Positions 1 through 12,088 of a DNA stretch of 64,000 bases are shown one piece after another. The number at the start of each line of letters is the position of its first letter. Position 1 is the stretch's first letter. Below the pieces are notes generated by a model. That model ran no database searches. It saw only the letters and a list, made by a program, of their open reading frames with translations, and was not told the origin of the DNA. The position numbers and the translations under genes are program-made. This stretch comes from Buddleja alternifolia. Lineage: Eukaryota > Streptophyta > Magnoliopsida > Lamiales > Scrophulariaceae. The stretch covers positions 7,751,246-7,815,245 of the forward strand of contig CM033402.1 in assembly GCA_019426215.1 (NCBI GenBank), in the 5' to 3' direction.

Positions 1-1
1 A

Positions 2-2470
2 ATGAATGTAATGAATGTAATTCGCTCTCTTGTAATTGAAAACAATGGCAATAAAAGTATTGATAATTCTGTTTATTTGCTTGAGTATTCTAATTTGTGG
101 CATGTTAGACTAGGACATGTGAATTATAATACTATTCAAAGATTAGTTAACTTGAACTTATTACCAACTTATAAAGTTGAAAATGAACACAAATGCGATA
201 TGTGTTGAAGCTAAACTAGTCAAACAACCGTTTCCTTCAATGGAAAGAAACTCCGCACCTCTAGAACTTATTCACAGTGACATCTGTGATTTGAAGTTTG
301 TGCAAACTAGAGGTGGGAAAAAGTATTTCATTACATTCATCGATGATTGCACAAAATATTGTTATGTGTATTTACTTAAGAGTAAAGACGAAGCTCTTGA
401 GGCATTTACACATTACAAAACACAAGTTGAAAATCAACTTGGGAAAAGGATAAAGGCTATCCGTAGTGATAGAGGTGGCGAATACGGAGCACCATTTGAT
501 GAATTTTGTGCAAATTCAGGCATTATACATCAAACAACGACCCCATATTCACCACAATCAAACAGAATAGCGGAACGCAAGAATCGTACTCTTAAGGAGA
601 TGATGAATGCGTTGCTGATTAATTCTGGGTTACCTCAGAATTTGTGGGGGGAGGCGATACTCTCTGCCAATTATATCCTTAATAAGATTCCCCACAATAG
701 TAGGAGTGAGACTCCGTACGAACTTTGGAAAGCTCACAAGCCTTCATACAAGTACCTCAAAGTGTGGGAGTGTTTGGCTAAGGTAGAAGTACCCAAACCC
801 AAACAAGTGAAAATAGGGCCTAAAACTATTGATTGCATATTCATTGGTTATGCACTTAACAGTAGCGCCTATCGATTTTTGGTACATAAGTCAGAAATCT
901 CAGAGATTCATGAAGGTACTATCATGGAATCTAGAAATGCTTCGTTTTTTGAGAATATCTTTCCAAGAAAAGAAAGAAATAAACAATGCCCTCTTAAAAG
1001 AACGCATGATGCATCTACGAGTAGTTCTAATCCAGGGGACGAAGAACCTCGTCGTAGCAAAAGGACAAAAGTTCCAAAATCATTTGGTCCCGATTTTGTG
1101 TCATACACATTAGAAGGGGAACCAAGAACGATTAAGGAAGCTATGTCTGGTACAGATGCTCAACTCTAGAAAGAAGCTATCAATAGTGAAATCGAGTCTA
1201 TTATACCCAACCATACCTGGGAGTTGGTTGATCTTTCAAAGGGAAGTAAGCCTTTAGGCTGTAAATGGATTCTGAAAAGAAAGTATAAGACTGATGGAAC
1301 TATTGATAAGTACAAGGCTCGTTTGGTAGTCAAAGGATACCGACAAACGGAAGGTCTTGATTTCTTCGATACTTATTCTCCGGTAACGAGAATAACTTCC
1401 ATAAGATTACTCATTGCTATGGCAACTTTGCATAACCTTGAGATACATCAAATGGATGTTAAGACTGCGTTTATGAACGGTGAATTAGATGAAGAAATAT
1501 ACATGGAACAACCCGAGGGGTATGTTGCTCCAGGACAGGAGAAGAAAGTTTGTAAACTTGTAAAATCGTTGTATGGACTTAAACAAGCGCCAAAGCAGTG
1601 GCATGAAAAATTTGATAGCACGATGTTATCAAATGGTTTCAATATCAACGAGTGTGATAAATGCGTGTATGTTAGAAAAACATATAACGCATACGTCATA
1701 GTGTGTCTATATGTAGACGACATGTTGATAATGGGTAGTAATCATGAAATTATCATGAATACTAAAGGAATGTTAAAGAAAAACTTTGACATGAAAGATA
1801 TGGGACTTGCAGACGTCATCTTAGGGATTAAAATCCTGAGGACTTCTGAAGGACTAGTCTTATCGCAATCTCATTACGTTGAGACGGTTTTGGAAAAGTT
1901 CCTTCCGAGCGATAGTGCACCCGTTAAGACGCTAGTGGACTTGAGCGTTCATTTACGCAAGAACCATGGCGAACCCGTATCACAGTTAGAATATGCTAGG
2001 GTCATTGGGAGTCTGATGTATATCATGAACTGTACTCGCCCTGATCTAGCTTATTCTATGAGCAAATTGAGTAGGTTTACAAGTAATCCTAGTGTAGAGC
2101 ATTGGAATGCTTTAACTAGAGTTCTTAAGAATTTAAAGTATACTAAAGAATTTGGATTACACTACTCAAGATATCCAGCTGTAATATAGGGATACAGTGA
2201 CGCTAATTGGATATCGGACACTAACGACTCTAAGTCCACGAGTGGGTATGTATTTACTTTCGGTGGAGGAGCGGTGTCATGGAAGTCTTCTAAGCAAACT
2301 TGCATAGCCCGTTCCACAATGGAATCAGAATTCATAGCTTTAGATAAAGCTGGTAAAGAAGTTGAATGGCTACGAAATTTCTTAGAAGATATTCCCTGTT
2401 GGGAAAAACTTGTGCCTCTAATTTTAATTCACTGCGACAGTATGTCGGCAATTGGAAGGGCACAGAGTAG

Positions 2471-2506
<36 letters not shown>

Positions 2507-2660
2507 GCACAATACCATTAAGCAGTTGATCTCTAACAGGATTATTTCCATTGATTATGTGAAATCAAAGGAGAATATTGCAGATCCTTTGACGAAAAGA
2601 TTGCCTAGAGATCAAATATACTGCTTATCAAGAGGAATGGGGTTAAAGTCTACAAATTAA
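2..2660 (+). pseudogene. Copia A polyprotein, broken (gag-pre-integrase, integrase, RT, RNase H)
   Basis: This is the pol part of a Copia polyprotein. The GAG-pre-integrase motif (WHVRLGHV) is at about 100-125. The integrase shows D in HSDIC, D in RSDRGGEY and E in AERKNRT. The RT shows DVKTAF and the catalytic YVDDM (1708-1725). RNase H runs to the stop at 2660. Damage seen: a frame change near 195-207 at the zinc-binding CxxC, an in-frame TAG at 1167-1169 where the family has Trp, and a TAG at 2187-2189 just before the RNase H motif YSDANW. The integrase NG before the catalytic E is NR here. It cannot encode one polyprotein. The start lies outside the window. Confidence 0.93.
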
Positions 2661-3224
2661 GAATGGACACAGCGGAAACCCAACCATGTTGAGTGGAGAT
2701 CCCAAAATCATGGTTCAATGGGACAACTAAGTTGTGAAAATTCAGTAAGGCACTTAAGAGTTTAACAAACTCTAAACCCATTGCCTAGGATAAAGAAGTG
2801 CAACCTGCAAAGTGTAGCAAAGGTTAAGCCGGGCTTTTAATGATTCCTGTACTGTCAAAACGAAGTGGAGTATGGCAGGATACTCTTAATTAGGAAGTCA
2901 CCTATGTAAGTGTGAGGTTTAGGCCGCCTCAATATTGAGTAAAATGTAAACACTTATGAATTTAAGATGGGGTGCCACGGCCAAAATGGACCCAACAGTG
3001 AGAACTAAGAACAACTCAGAGAGTTTATCATGTGAGTATCATTATCTGGTTTTACACGAACGGCTAACCAATTCAAGACATCGCGTTCATTGGGTAGCCT
3101 GGTAAATCCGATGATATTTCACTAAGAAAGGTTCAAAGCCAAAAGCTACCTCTTCTGATGTGATAAATTTTCGACCGAATTTTAGAAAATCATGCATTGC
3201 ATTAATTTCATTCGTGTGGGGGAT

Positions 3225-4226
3225 TGTTGGATAATGTGTGATATTGTGTGTATGAAAAGTGTGTAAACACTACTTTTGCATACGAAATTCAAACACCATA
3301 CGTATCTGGGATACGTAATATTATTGGATAATATTAATCTACTCCGAGAGTAGATAAGTTTAGCATTTCGAATTTCTCGATTCAGAGTAGTAACGAATGA
3401 GAAATTAAGTGTTAAAGTGGGGTGTTTGAATGTGGATATCCCACATTGGATATAAACCATAAGTTAAAAGGGTTTATATACAATTGTCTTAAGGTTAAGG
3501 GTTGGCCCTTTGGGTCATAAGATTTTTGTGGGCTTTGTGAGGGGGAAGGACCTAGCTATGGTTCGGTTCACCATACACGCGCGCGCGCGCGCCTCCGCCA
3601 TCCGTCCGCCAGCCCGGACCGGACCGTGATCGGGATCCGGGTCCGAGGTCCGTGGGTCGTGGGCCTGGGCCTGGGCTTGGGCTTGGGCTTGTGGGTTGTG
3701 TGGTTTGGGCTTATGGGCTCACATGTATTATCTTTTTGGGCTAAATTTATTTAATTAATTTGGGCTCTAAAAATTTTTCCCTAACAAAATTCCAACTACT
3801 GAAATTACTGAAAGGTTTTTAAAACGTGTTTTAAATAAAAAGCTGGACACTTTTTATTTTAATTTTTGAACCTGCTTCTAGAGGAAATCTGTAACAGGCA
3901 GATTAATTTCTGCTATTAGATGCAGATTTATTTCTGCTGTTACAGATTCATTTCAATGGCAGATTCAATTCCGTTTTAATGCCTTGTCTTAATTTCAAGC
4001 CTATAAATAGGCTCCTCCATCAGACTGAAATTCACACCGAAATCAAGCATTTCATCTCATGCATTCTTCTCTCTAAAAGTTCATAGCTGTTCTTGTTCGT
4101 TTGTGATTCTGAATTGGAAGTGGTTCGCAATTCAGAATTTGTAAGGAATTCAAGTTCTTCGTTTGTTCGTTTGTTCGTTTGTTCGTTCGAATTCAAGTTC
4201 ATTCATAGTTTGGCAGAGGTTTGTAC
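3225..4226 (+). repeat. 3' LTR of Copia A (first 1,002 bp, split by Copia B)
   Basis: It begins TGTTGGATAATG directly after a purine tract. The last four bases (AACA) lie at 14262-14265, after the right copy of the TGTAC target duplication, so the whole LTR is about 1,006 bp with TGTTG/CAACA ends. It holds a GC-dinucleotide run near 3580-3592, a tandem GGGCTT/GGGCCT hexamer array near 3660-3700, and CTATAAATAG near 4000-4010, a plausible TATA box. Confidence 0.88.
4222..4226. other. Left target-site duplication of Copia B (TGTAC)
   Basis: TGTAC precedes the TG of the left LTR of Copia B. It is repeated at 14257-14261 directly after the right LTR. A 5-bp duplication is standard for Copia integration. 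Confidence 0.93.
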
Positions 4227-6393
4227 TGTTGGGAAATATACATATAGCCCGACTAAGCACAGCGGAAAATTAAAATTTTAGTTTCTAGGATTTAAACATG
4301 CAAGTTTATTAATCCTACGGGCTTATCACGTATCATAGGCTTGCGCATCTTTGATTTGTTATTTAAAACTTAAATGAAGAAGATCTTACCTTATTCGATT
4401 TTTCGTAAAAATCGAAGAGTTTCTTCTTCCTTAACGTAAGCTCCCTAGCTTGCTTCTCGTTCCTTGAATCAACTCCTTCGTTTTTCCCTTTGATGTAGAT
4501 TTCGAATTCCTCCACCAAAAACGTCTTTGATCGGATTCTTGATTCACTTCAGAGACCCAAGTGTTTCTCCTCTAAAGTTGATCCACACCCCGGATACCCA
4601 CTCGTTTATAATCTTTAGCTAGGTTGATCTATAAACGTTTATTCTAACTCTAAGGAATAGTGTATGGGATTAAGGTGAAAGCAAAAATTACTTCTCTAAG
4701 TATTTTGGAAGAATTCTTGAATTCAAGATCTTGATGAATAATCAAGAACTCAAGAACACTATATGAGAGAGAGGAAAAAGAAACGATTTTTCTATGCAAG
4801 AGGAACAAAAATTTTGGCTTCATAAGTCATCTTTTTTTCGTTCTCTACATGTCCTATATATAGGACTAGGTTCTTGCAATTCTTTTCCATGTAGAACTCT
4901 TATACATTAATCCTTTTCCATGTAGGAATAGAAGACTAATTAATTTCTAAATAGAACTCTTCTATTTTAATTAGTTTCCTTTCTCTCCAAGAAATCTTAT
5001 TTCCTTCTAGAAGAAAATTAATTAAACTCTTTAATTATTTTCCTCCACCAAATTTTCGACCAAGGCTTAATAAAATAGTCTTTTAATAATTAATCCACCA
5101 TACTAGATTAATTAAAAGTCACTTCCAATTAAATAAATGCTTTCTTGACTTAAGCTTAATTAAATTGATCTTATCAACTTAACTAATTTATTTATCCAAT
5201 ACTTGAATAAATAAAAGTCTTAATTAATTAATCTAATTAATTAATATATTAACTCAACTACTTTGAATTAAATTTCCTTAGCTAAGAAATGGATTTGTCC
5301 GAGTATTGTGTGTGACCCTTTAGGTTCACCAACATACTAGTAATGGGTTCATAACCTTTATGATTTAGTTTGGACAATTAAATTGTCTCGATTAATTAAA
5401 CTAATTTTTAATTAACCATCTTATTATTTAATCTCCATTAAATATAAGATACCCATAAATCAAAGAAAAGTTTCTAGCTACTTATCTTGAAGACCTAGAT
5501 GTAGGCGATTCAAAGTGAACCTTTCCAATCGCGCATTCCATGCAAGTGAGATTCTTCCATCAACTAATTTCCCAATGAATTAAGGATCGAGGAATCTTAT
5601 TGGTCGAGATCCTTATAAATTCAATCTTAATAATTCGAGTGTGTTTGACTAGTGATTAATTAATTCAAGAAACTCATTTCTTAATTAATTACTTACTTGC
5701 CTTGGCCAAGGACTGACTCAGTCAAACCACTTAGAATATTATAGGAAATTCACTTGTTCATCTAGACAAGTGATGGATCCTTTGTTGTCAACACCAACCT
5801 CCATATACGAGTCACTACACCCAATCACCAGTCCATATGTGTCCTTGTAAAAGAACTGGCACAGGAGTCAAAGTGCAGTAAGTCAATATACAAGATTACT
5901 GTGATGACTCAAGTCAAAGAATTAATCTTGCACTATCGTGATTAAGAAACTCCTAATTCGACATATATAGAAATAATTCCAATTTAGGAAGTTTCAGTCA
6001 GGGTAATCAGTGAACTTGTTCTCAACAAGCACCCGCGTATGTGCATTTGTGTCAACTACACTAATGTCTATAAAACGAGACATTCTCTAATTAAGAGTGT
6101 GCATCATAGGCGCAAGTCTATCCGAATTATCAATGTCCCATCTTGATAATTCTATGACTTGGATAGTATTTAGAAATCACAGCCTTAGAAACTTGTTTTA
6201 TGATATCCATCCAATGAGATATCAAGCCCCATAGCTATGTGTGAATTCTAGGGACTTCATCATACAGTTATAACAATATAAACATAAGATGAAGAAATGC
6301 CTTTTATTAATATAATGTAAAACGAAATTGTTTATTACAAGAATAGATAAAGAAAGCCTATCTAGGATTGGCTCGCAGGACACTATTCTAACA
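4227..6393 (-). repeat. 3' LTR of Copia B (2,167 bp)
   Basis: On the minus strand it starts TGTTAGAATAGTG next to the polypurine tract and ends CCCAACA. It is AT-rich with no long open frame. The partner is 12089-14256. Differences seen include one G in the CCCCGGATA/CCCCGATA stretch, one T in a T-run, and C/T at CAGTCAGG/CAGTTAGG. Confidence 0.94.
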
Positions 6394-6407
6394 ATCTCCC
6401 ACTTGCA
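6394..6407 (-). other. Polypurine tract of Copia B
   Basis: On minus, GCAAGTGGGAGAT lies between the pol stop codon (6408-6410) and the TG of the 3' LTR. It is the expected plus-strand primer. Only about 14 bases separate the stop codon from the LTR. Confidence 0.8.
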
Positions 6408-9134
6408 CTAGAGCCAATCTCCTTGGTATTTTAGACCCATCTTCTCAAGATGTCCTTCTAATACATTACGAGACAAGGGCTTAGTTAGTGGATCCGCTAT
6501 GTTCTCCGTTGTGTCGACTCTTTCCACGCGTACGTCGCCTCTACCAACAATCTCTCGGATCAGATGGTATCGCCTCTCTATGTGTTTGGATCTTTGATGA
6601 GACCTCGGCTCCTTTGCTTGAGCAATGGCGCCATTATTGTCACAGTACAGAGGTACTGGATCGACAATGCTAGGGACTGCACCCAACCCTTGGATGAAGT
6701 TCCTAATCCAAACAGCTTCCTTTGCTGCATCAGATGCAGCTATGTATTCAGCCTCGGTTGTGGAATCCGCAGTAGTTTTTTGTTTGGAACTCTTCCAACT
6801 TACTGCTCCACCATTGATGGTGAATACAAATCCCGACATTGATTTCAAATCATCCACCTCAGATTGGAAACTAGAGTCAGTGAACCCTTCTAGTTTCAAT
6901 TCTCCACCGCCGTATATCAAAAACAAGTCCTTAGTCCTTCTCAAGTACTTGAGGATTGTTTTCACGGCTACCCAGTGCAACTCACCTGGGTCGGACTGAA
7001 AACGACTCACTACACTTAATGCATGAGCCACATCAGGCCTTGTACATAACATTGCATACATAATACTTCCTATGGCAGAAGCATATGGTACGCGAGCCAT
7101 CCTATCTCGTTCCTGGGATGTCGAAGGACACATGGATCGAGAATACCGGATCCCATGACTCATAGGCAAGAATCCTTTCTTTGATTCCTCCATACTAAAC
7201 CTTTTTAGCATTTTGTCTATGTACATTGACTGAGACAATCCTATCATCTTTCTTGATCTATCTCTATAGATTTTGATTCCTAAGATGTAGGATGCATCTC
7301 CTAAGTCTTTCATGGAGAATTTGGTGGATAACCATACTTTAGTCGATTGCATCATTCCTACATCATTCCCAATGAGTAGAATATCATCAACATAAAGTAC
7401 TAAGAATGTCACTGCACTCCCACTGACTTTCTTGTACACACATGGTTCATCTTCGTTTTTAATGAAACCATACATCCTTATAGTTTCATCAAAACAGATG
7501 TTCCAACTTCGGGATGCTTGCTTTAGTCCATAAATGGACTTTTGGAGTTTGCAAACCTTTTGCTCACTCCCACTAGATATGAAACCTTCTGGTTGTTTCA
7601 TGTAAATCTCTTCCTCTATGTTTCCATTGAGGAAGGCGGTTTTCACATCCATCTGCCATATTTCATAATCATAATGAGCAGATATTGCAAGCAAAATCCT
7701 AATGGATTTAAGCATTGCTACTGGCGAAAAGGTTTCTTCATAGTCGATACCCTCTCTTTGAGTGTAACCTTTTGCCACTAGCCTAGCTTTGTAGGTCACT
7801 ACCTCTCCATTTGCTCCAAGCTTTCGCTTATAGATCCACTTACAACCAATGGGTACTATACCCTCTGGTGGATCTACCAAGGTCCATACCTTGTTGGAGT
7901 ACATGGAGTCCATTTCAGATTCCATGGCACTTTGCCACTTCCCAGAATCAATATCACATATTGCTTCGTTGTAGCTTCTTGGATCTTCATCCACTTGAAG
8001 CTCCTCCTTATTACTTTCTAGTAATAGACCGTACCTCTCAGGTGGCCCTCGGATCCTTTCGGATCTTCTCGGAGGTTGTGTGTTAGATATTTCAGTGTTT
8101 TCTTGTGTTTGTGTTTCCAAAGTTTGTGAGATAATTTGTGGTTCTTGAACTTCTTCAAGTTCTATGATCTCGCCCTTTCTATCTAATAGAAACTCCTTCT
8201 CTAAGAAGATGGCATTCCTTGAAACAAACACCTTTTGTTCCGATGGATCATAGAAGTAGTACCCCGCAGTTTCTTTAGGGTACCCCACAAATTTACATAA
8301 GCTAGACTTAGACTCTAACTTATCTCCCACTAGCCTTTTCACGTAGGCTGAACAACCCCATACTCGAAGATATTTGTATGAGGCCGGTTTACCACGCCAT
8401 AACTCATAAGGCGTTTTGGGCACTGATTTGGAAGGCAATCTATTTAATAGATAGGCCGCAGTTTCTAAGGCATAACCCCAGAAAGATGGAGGAACTTCAG
8501 TGAAACTCATCATGGAACGGACCATATCCAATAAAGTCCTATTCCTTCGCTCAGACACCCCATTCAATTGTGGTGTTCCAGGCGGAGTCCACTGAGAGAG
8601 AATCCCATTCTCTTTAAGATAACTAAGGAATTCGTCACTTAAGTATTCTCCTCCCCGATCAGATCGAAGAGTCTTAATACTACGACTTAGTTGTTTTTCT
8701 ACTTCATTCCTAAACTCTTTGAACTTTTCAAAAGCTTCAGATTTGTGCTTCATAAGGTACACATATCCGTACCGTGAATAATCATCGGTAAAAGTAATGA
8801 AGTAAGTACACCTTCCTTTAGTACTTATACTAAAAGGACCACAAACATCCGAATGGATCAAATCCAAAAGATGGGTGGCACGTTCCACTTGTCCTACAAA
8901 TGGTGACTTGGTCATTTTTCCTTTAAGACAAGATTCACAAGCAGGCATGGTTTCCTCTTCCTTAAGGTCGAGTACACCTTCCTTTGCCAATTTGTGCATT
9001 CTTTCTTTGGAAATATGTCCTAGTCTAGCATGCCACATTAGTGTACTGTTTAAGTTATCTTGTTTTCTTTTGTTACTATGTTGAATGTGAAAGACGGAAT
9101 TAATTGGTTGAACAGTGTATAAACAATTCGTCAA
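6408..9134 (-). CDS. Copia B pol: integrase, reverse transcriptase, RNase H
   Basis: An open 908-codon frame. GAG-pre-integrase zinc motif is at about residues 33-69 (WHARLGH, CESC). Integrase catalytic residues are D96, D159 (RSDRGGEY) and E195 (SERRNRT). A proline-rich linker is at 340-370. RT spans about 415-660, with D496 in DVKTAF and YVDD at 581-584. RNase H occupies about 765-895 and the stop abuts the polypurine tract. No internal stop is present. The first Met is arbitrary: pol sequence (TNCLYTVQP preceded by KDGKCSI) reads upstream in the same frame to about 9190, where it meets gag in another frame. It was probably one gag-pol frame before a 1-nt change. It would act in the virus-like particle and in integration. 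Confidence 0.95.
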   Translation of the reverse strand: MTNCLYTVQPINSVFHIQHSNKRKQDNLNSTLMWHARLGHISKERMHKLAKEGVLDLKEEETMPACESCLKGKMTKSPFVGQVERATHLLDLIHSDVCGPFSISTKGRCTYFITFTDDYSRYGYVYLMKHKSEAFEKFKEFRNEVEKQLSRSIKTLRSDRGGEYLSDEFLSYLKENGILSQWTPPGTPQLNGVSERRNRTLLDMVRSMMSFTEVPPSFWGYALETAAYLLNRLPSKSVPKTPYELWRGKPASYKYLRVWGCSAYVKRLVGDKLESKSSLCKFVGYPKETAGYYFYDPSEQKVFVSRNAIFLEKEFLLDRKGEIIELEEVQEPQIISQTLETQTQENTEISNTQPPRRSERIRGPPERYGLLLESNKEELQVDEDPRSYNEAICDIDSGKWQSAMESEMDSMYSNKVWTLVDPPEGIVPIGCKWIYKRKLGANGEVVTYKARLVAKGYTQREGIDYEETFSPVAMLKSIRILLAISAHYDYEIWQMDVKTAFLNGNIEEEIYMKQPEGFISSGSEQKVCKLQKSIYGLKQASRSWNICFDETIRMYGFIKNEDEPCVYKKVSGSAVTFLVLYVDDILLIGNDVGMMQSTKVWLSTKFSMKDLGDASYILGIKIYRDRSRKMIGLSQSMYIDKMLKRFSMEESKKGFLPMSHGIRYSRSMCPSTSQERDRMARVPYASAIGSIMYAMLCTRPDVAHALSVVSRFQSDPGELHWVAVKTILKYLRRTKDLFLIYGGGELKLEGFTDSSFQSEVDDLKSMSGFVFTINGGAVSWKSSKQKTTADSTTEAEYIAASDAAKEAVWIRNFIQGLGAVPSIVDPVPLYCDNNGAIAQAKEPRSHQRSKHIERRYHLIREIVGRGDVRVERVDTTENIADPLTKPLSRNVLEGHLEKMGLKYQGDWL

Positions 9135-9190
9135 AGTACTAGTAAAAAGTAAAGAACAATTTTTAATAATGGAACACTTTCCATCTTTTA

Positions 9191-10309
9191 TTAAAACTCA
9201 AAACCCTCTCCATCTAAAACAGGGATGGAGATAATGTTCTTTATTATACTAGAAACATAAAGACAATTATTTAAAACTATTCTAATGTCGTCGCCTAATG
9301 CCAGGTTGACCGTTCCTATCGCTGTGGCAGCAACTTTTGCTCCATTGCCAAGTCTCAGAACGATCTCATCCTTTCCTAGCATCCTACTTCTTGTCATTGC
9401 CTGCAAATTATTGCAAAGATGTGATGCACAACCGGTATCTAATACCCAAGAAGTATCGTTAACAGATAAGTTAACTTCAACATAAAACATACCCTTGGTC
9501 TCACCTAGGGTCGCAAGGTACTCCTTGCAGTTCCTCTTCCAATGCCCTGGTTTACCGCAATGGAAACAATCACCCTTATCTTTATCAGCTTTAACCTTCT
9601 TGACCCCACCTTTAGCTTTTAGCTTCTTGTTCTTTTGGGAACTTTTCCCTTTCCCTTTCTTTGGCCTTTTAGCCTTAGAATGGGCAGAACTCACAAGTAG
9701 GACTGGCTTGTCCTTCTTGATGGTGGCTTCTGCAGTCCTTAACATGCTTAACAAGTCAGGCAAGGTCGCCTCCAGACTGTTCATGTTAAAGTTGACCACA
9801 AATTGATCGAATGTGCTAGGCAAGGATTGAAGTACTAAGTCCACTGAGAGTTCATTGTCTAGAAAAATGTCAAGACTTGCGAGCTTCTCAATGAGCCCAA
9901 TCATCTTAAGCACATGTTCTTGGACATTTGACCCCTCAGTCATACGAGCTCTAAAAAGCTCTTTAGACACTAAGTACCTTTCCCTCCTAGACTTTTCACC
10001 ATACAACTCTTGTAAGTGTTTGAAAATATCAGCAGCACTTGCCATATTTTCGTGTTGCTTTTGCAACTCATTCGACATTGATGCAAGCATCGTGCACCTT
10101 GCTTGGAGGTCATCGTTTAACCATCTCTTATGGGTTTCGATTTCCTCCTCCTCAGCATCCTCGGGTAGAGTCGAGAGGGGTGCATCAGTCAAGACATAGG
10201 CTCTATTCTCAGAGTTGAGCACTATCTTAAGGTTTCTAAGCCAATCAGAATAGTTGGGTCCAGTGAGTTTGTTTGTGTCGAGAATTGTGGAAAGCGGGTT
10301 CTTAGCCAT
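9191..10309 (-). CDS. Copia B gag and protease
   Basis: A 372-codon frame. A gag domain of the Copia/UBN2 type fills residues about 10-195 (start [23 protein letters not shown]). A lysine-rich stretch at 210-245 is followed by a CCHC zinc knuckle at 248-261 ([14 protein letters not shown]), which binds RNA. The aspartic protease active site DTG is at 291-293. The frame closes at TAA about 1 nt out of register with pol. The element's family normally reads through as one polyprotein, so this is either a fresh frameshift or, less likely, programmed shifting. It starts 1.77 kb downstream of the primer site. Confidence 0.92.
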   Translation of the reverse strand: MAKNPLSTILDTNKLTGPNYSDWLRNLKIVLNSENRAYVLTDAPLSTLPEDAEEEEIETHKRWLNDDLQARCTMLASMSNELQKQHENMASAADIFKHLQELYGEKSRRERYLVSKELFRARMTEGSNVQEHVLKMIGLIEKLASLDIFLDNELSVDLVLQSLPSTFDQFVVNFNMNSLEATLPDLLSMLRTAEATIKKDKPVLLVSSAHSKAKRPKKGKGKSSQKNKKLKAKGGVKKVKADKDKGDCFHCGKPGHWKRNCKEYLATLGETKGMFYVEVNLSVNDTSWVLDTGCASHLCNNLQAMTRSRMLGKDEIVLRLGNGAKVAATAIGTVNLALGDDIRIVLNNCLYVSSIIKNIISIPVLDGEGFEF

Positions 10310-12074
10310 CTTAGATATCTAGTTATCTACAAATTAAAGCGAAACGGAGATTAAGAAGATGTTTAATACATTATGTGTAGATATGATTTTAAGGTCTTTT
10401 AATCATAAATTACCTCCCACTATTTAATTCAAATTCAATAACCCTCATTAAAGAATTCGAGAAAAACAATTTTTCTTAGTGAGTTTGAAGTCCGATTTAA
10501 TTATTACATACCCCAATTTTATGGACACATACATAATAATTAAAAAGGTAGACAACACTTATCAATTACATCCCCATGTAACCCTCAATTATTTTACCTC
10601 ATGTTTTACATGGACCTCAATTTTATGCGCCCCCATGTTACTCCTATGTTAAGTTAGACCCATCAAACCTACATGTAAATGACCTACCCAAAAAGTTCCA
10701 CTTGCAATGGTCAACTTAGAGGATAAATTACCCATGTGCATCTCTATGCTTAGTAATAATCACGGCTTTCTCATTATAGAAAGTCCCACTTGCAATGGTC
10801 GACTAATCTACATAAGTAGCACCGACATGCTATTACTTTTGATGGTAGGCATGGAATATTAAACCCCGTTTAATTTTATCCCATATTAACTTAAAATTAA
10901 AATCATTAAGATTTTATAAACTTATCTAATAAGTAAGGGATTTTAGTATATTATGAAAAGGTCTCATCGCTTCGATTATCTTATCTAAGTCTCTATCCTA
11001 AACATGCCCAACAACACATGAAAGGAAATATAAAAGATAAGCATAACCAAAAAACATGTATCTTATACATAGAATCATGCATCTCATACATAAATCATGC
11101 ATCTCATACATAAAATATAACATGGATATTTTGGGCCATATCTAAATCGATCCTATCTAGAGCCATCAAGGATCGAATGCCGGCAAGGCGAATAAATAAA
11201 TAACGGAAAATAAACATGCTTTTACAATCCTAATGGCCTCAAAATTCCATCATGCATATCAACTCATGAAAGCATATGTAAATTCTTAATTTACCAAATA
11301 TTCCTCATAAATTATATCAATTTGGGGTTTCTCAATAAAACTTGATTGTTCCAAAACTAAACAATTTAAAACTCCTTTTAAATTAAATTAATTATTTGGA
11401 AAAACCATTATCCAGCATAGAATACACACGGCCGCTAATTAATGAACTTGCATACATACACATCAGCAGCACACGTGTACTTTTGTCTTCAAATTCTAAC
11501 CCATGTCTTAAATATACATGAAAAGAATTCTTAAACAGAAAAGAATTGTAAATCCTTAACCATGCACATGCACATGCGTACACTATACTTTTGACTCATC
11601 TTTGATATCCAATGAAAAGAGTTCTCATGTAATAAGGATTCTCAATCCTTAACCATACAATTAAACACACCACCATTGACCAAAATTAATGGTTCCAAAC
11701 CATTTTGCTGCGTGCAAAGGAAGCAAATATAATCCAATTATTATTTCTCTTACATGCTAATGATGGGTTTCATGTAATTAATTATTGAATTGCATCTTCC
11801 CTTTTCACTAATGCAACATCTCACACACGCACGCACATACATACCAATTCTATGACCTGGGCGACGGGTGTTCAAAACACCTTACCCAATCAAATTTTAT
11901 GTAATCTCATTACAAAATTAATTTTCAGATTTAAACAACCTTTAAAAACTGAAAATAAATAGTTTTTATGAAAATTCCCAAATTAATTAAATTTATGAAT
12001 TTAATAATTTTAAACGTGCATCACATGTAACGATTAAAATTAAACGGATCATGCATAACGATGCGCGAGCCTTA
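10310..12074 (-). other. Long untranslated leader of Copia B
   Basis: The 1,765 bp between primer site and gag contain no open frame longer than about 63 codons and no recognisable domain. AT-rich, with short repeated stretches (for example CCCACTTGCAATGGTC near 10700 and 10790). Some Copia families have leaders this long; its role cannot be read from sequence. Confidence 0.75.
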
Positions 12075-12087
12075 GGCTCTGATACCA
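12075..12087 (-). other. Primer binding site of Copia B (initiator tRNA-Met type)
   Basis: On minus, TGGTATCAGAGCC follows the 5' LTR after one base. It is complementary to the 3' end of plant initiator tRNA-Met, the usual Copia primer. This fixes the orientation. Confidence 0.93.
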
Positions 12088-12088
12088 C

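Larger units (their letters stand above)
1..4226 (+). mobile_element. Outer Ty1/Copia retrotransposon A, 3' part
   Basis: Domain order is GAG-pre-integrase, integrase, reverse transcriptase, RNase H, which is the Copia order. Its 5' end lies before the window. The decayed coding part (2-2660) is followed by about 550 bp of non-coding 3' internal sequence, a purine tract at about 3214-3224, and the 3' LTR from 3225. The LTR is split at 4226 by Copia B and ends at 14265, just past the right copy of the TGTAC duplication. An antisense relative with the same 3' internal sequence and LTR start lies at 27119-28916. The right flank, from 14266, is LINE ORF1 sequence, so A was inserted into a LINE. 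Confidence 0.9.

Noticed and set aside
6488..10199. Plus-strand frames of 60-124 codons inside Copia B
   Set aside because: Shadows of gag and pol on the opposite strand.
12075..12087. tRNA gene fragment
   Set aside because: It is only the primer binding site next to the LTR; no tRNA fold.
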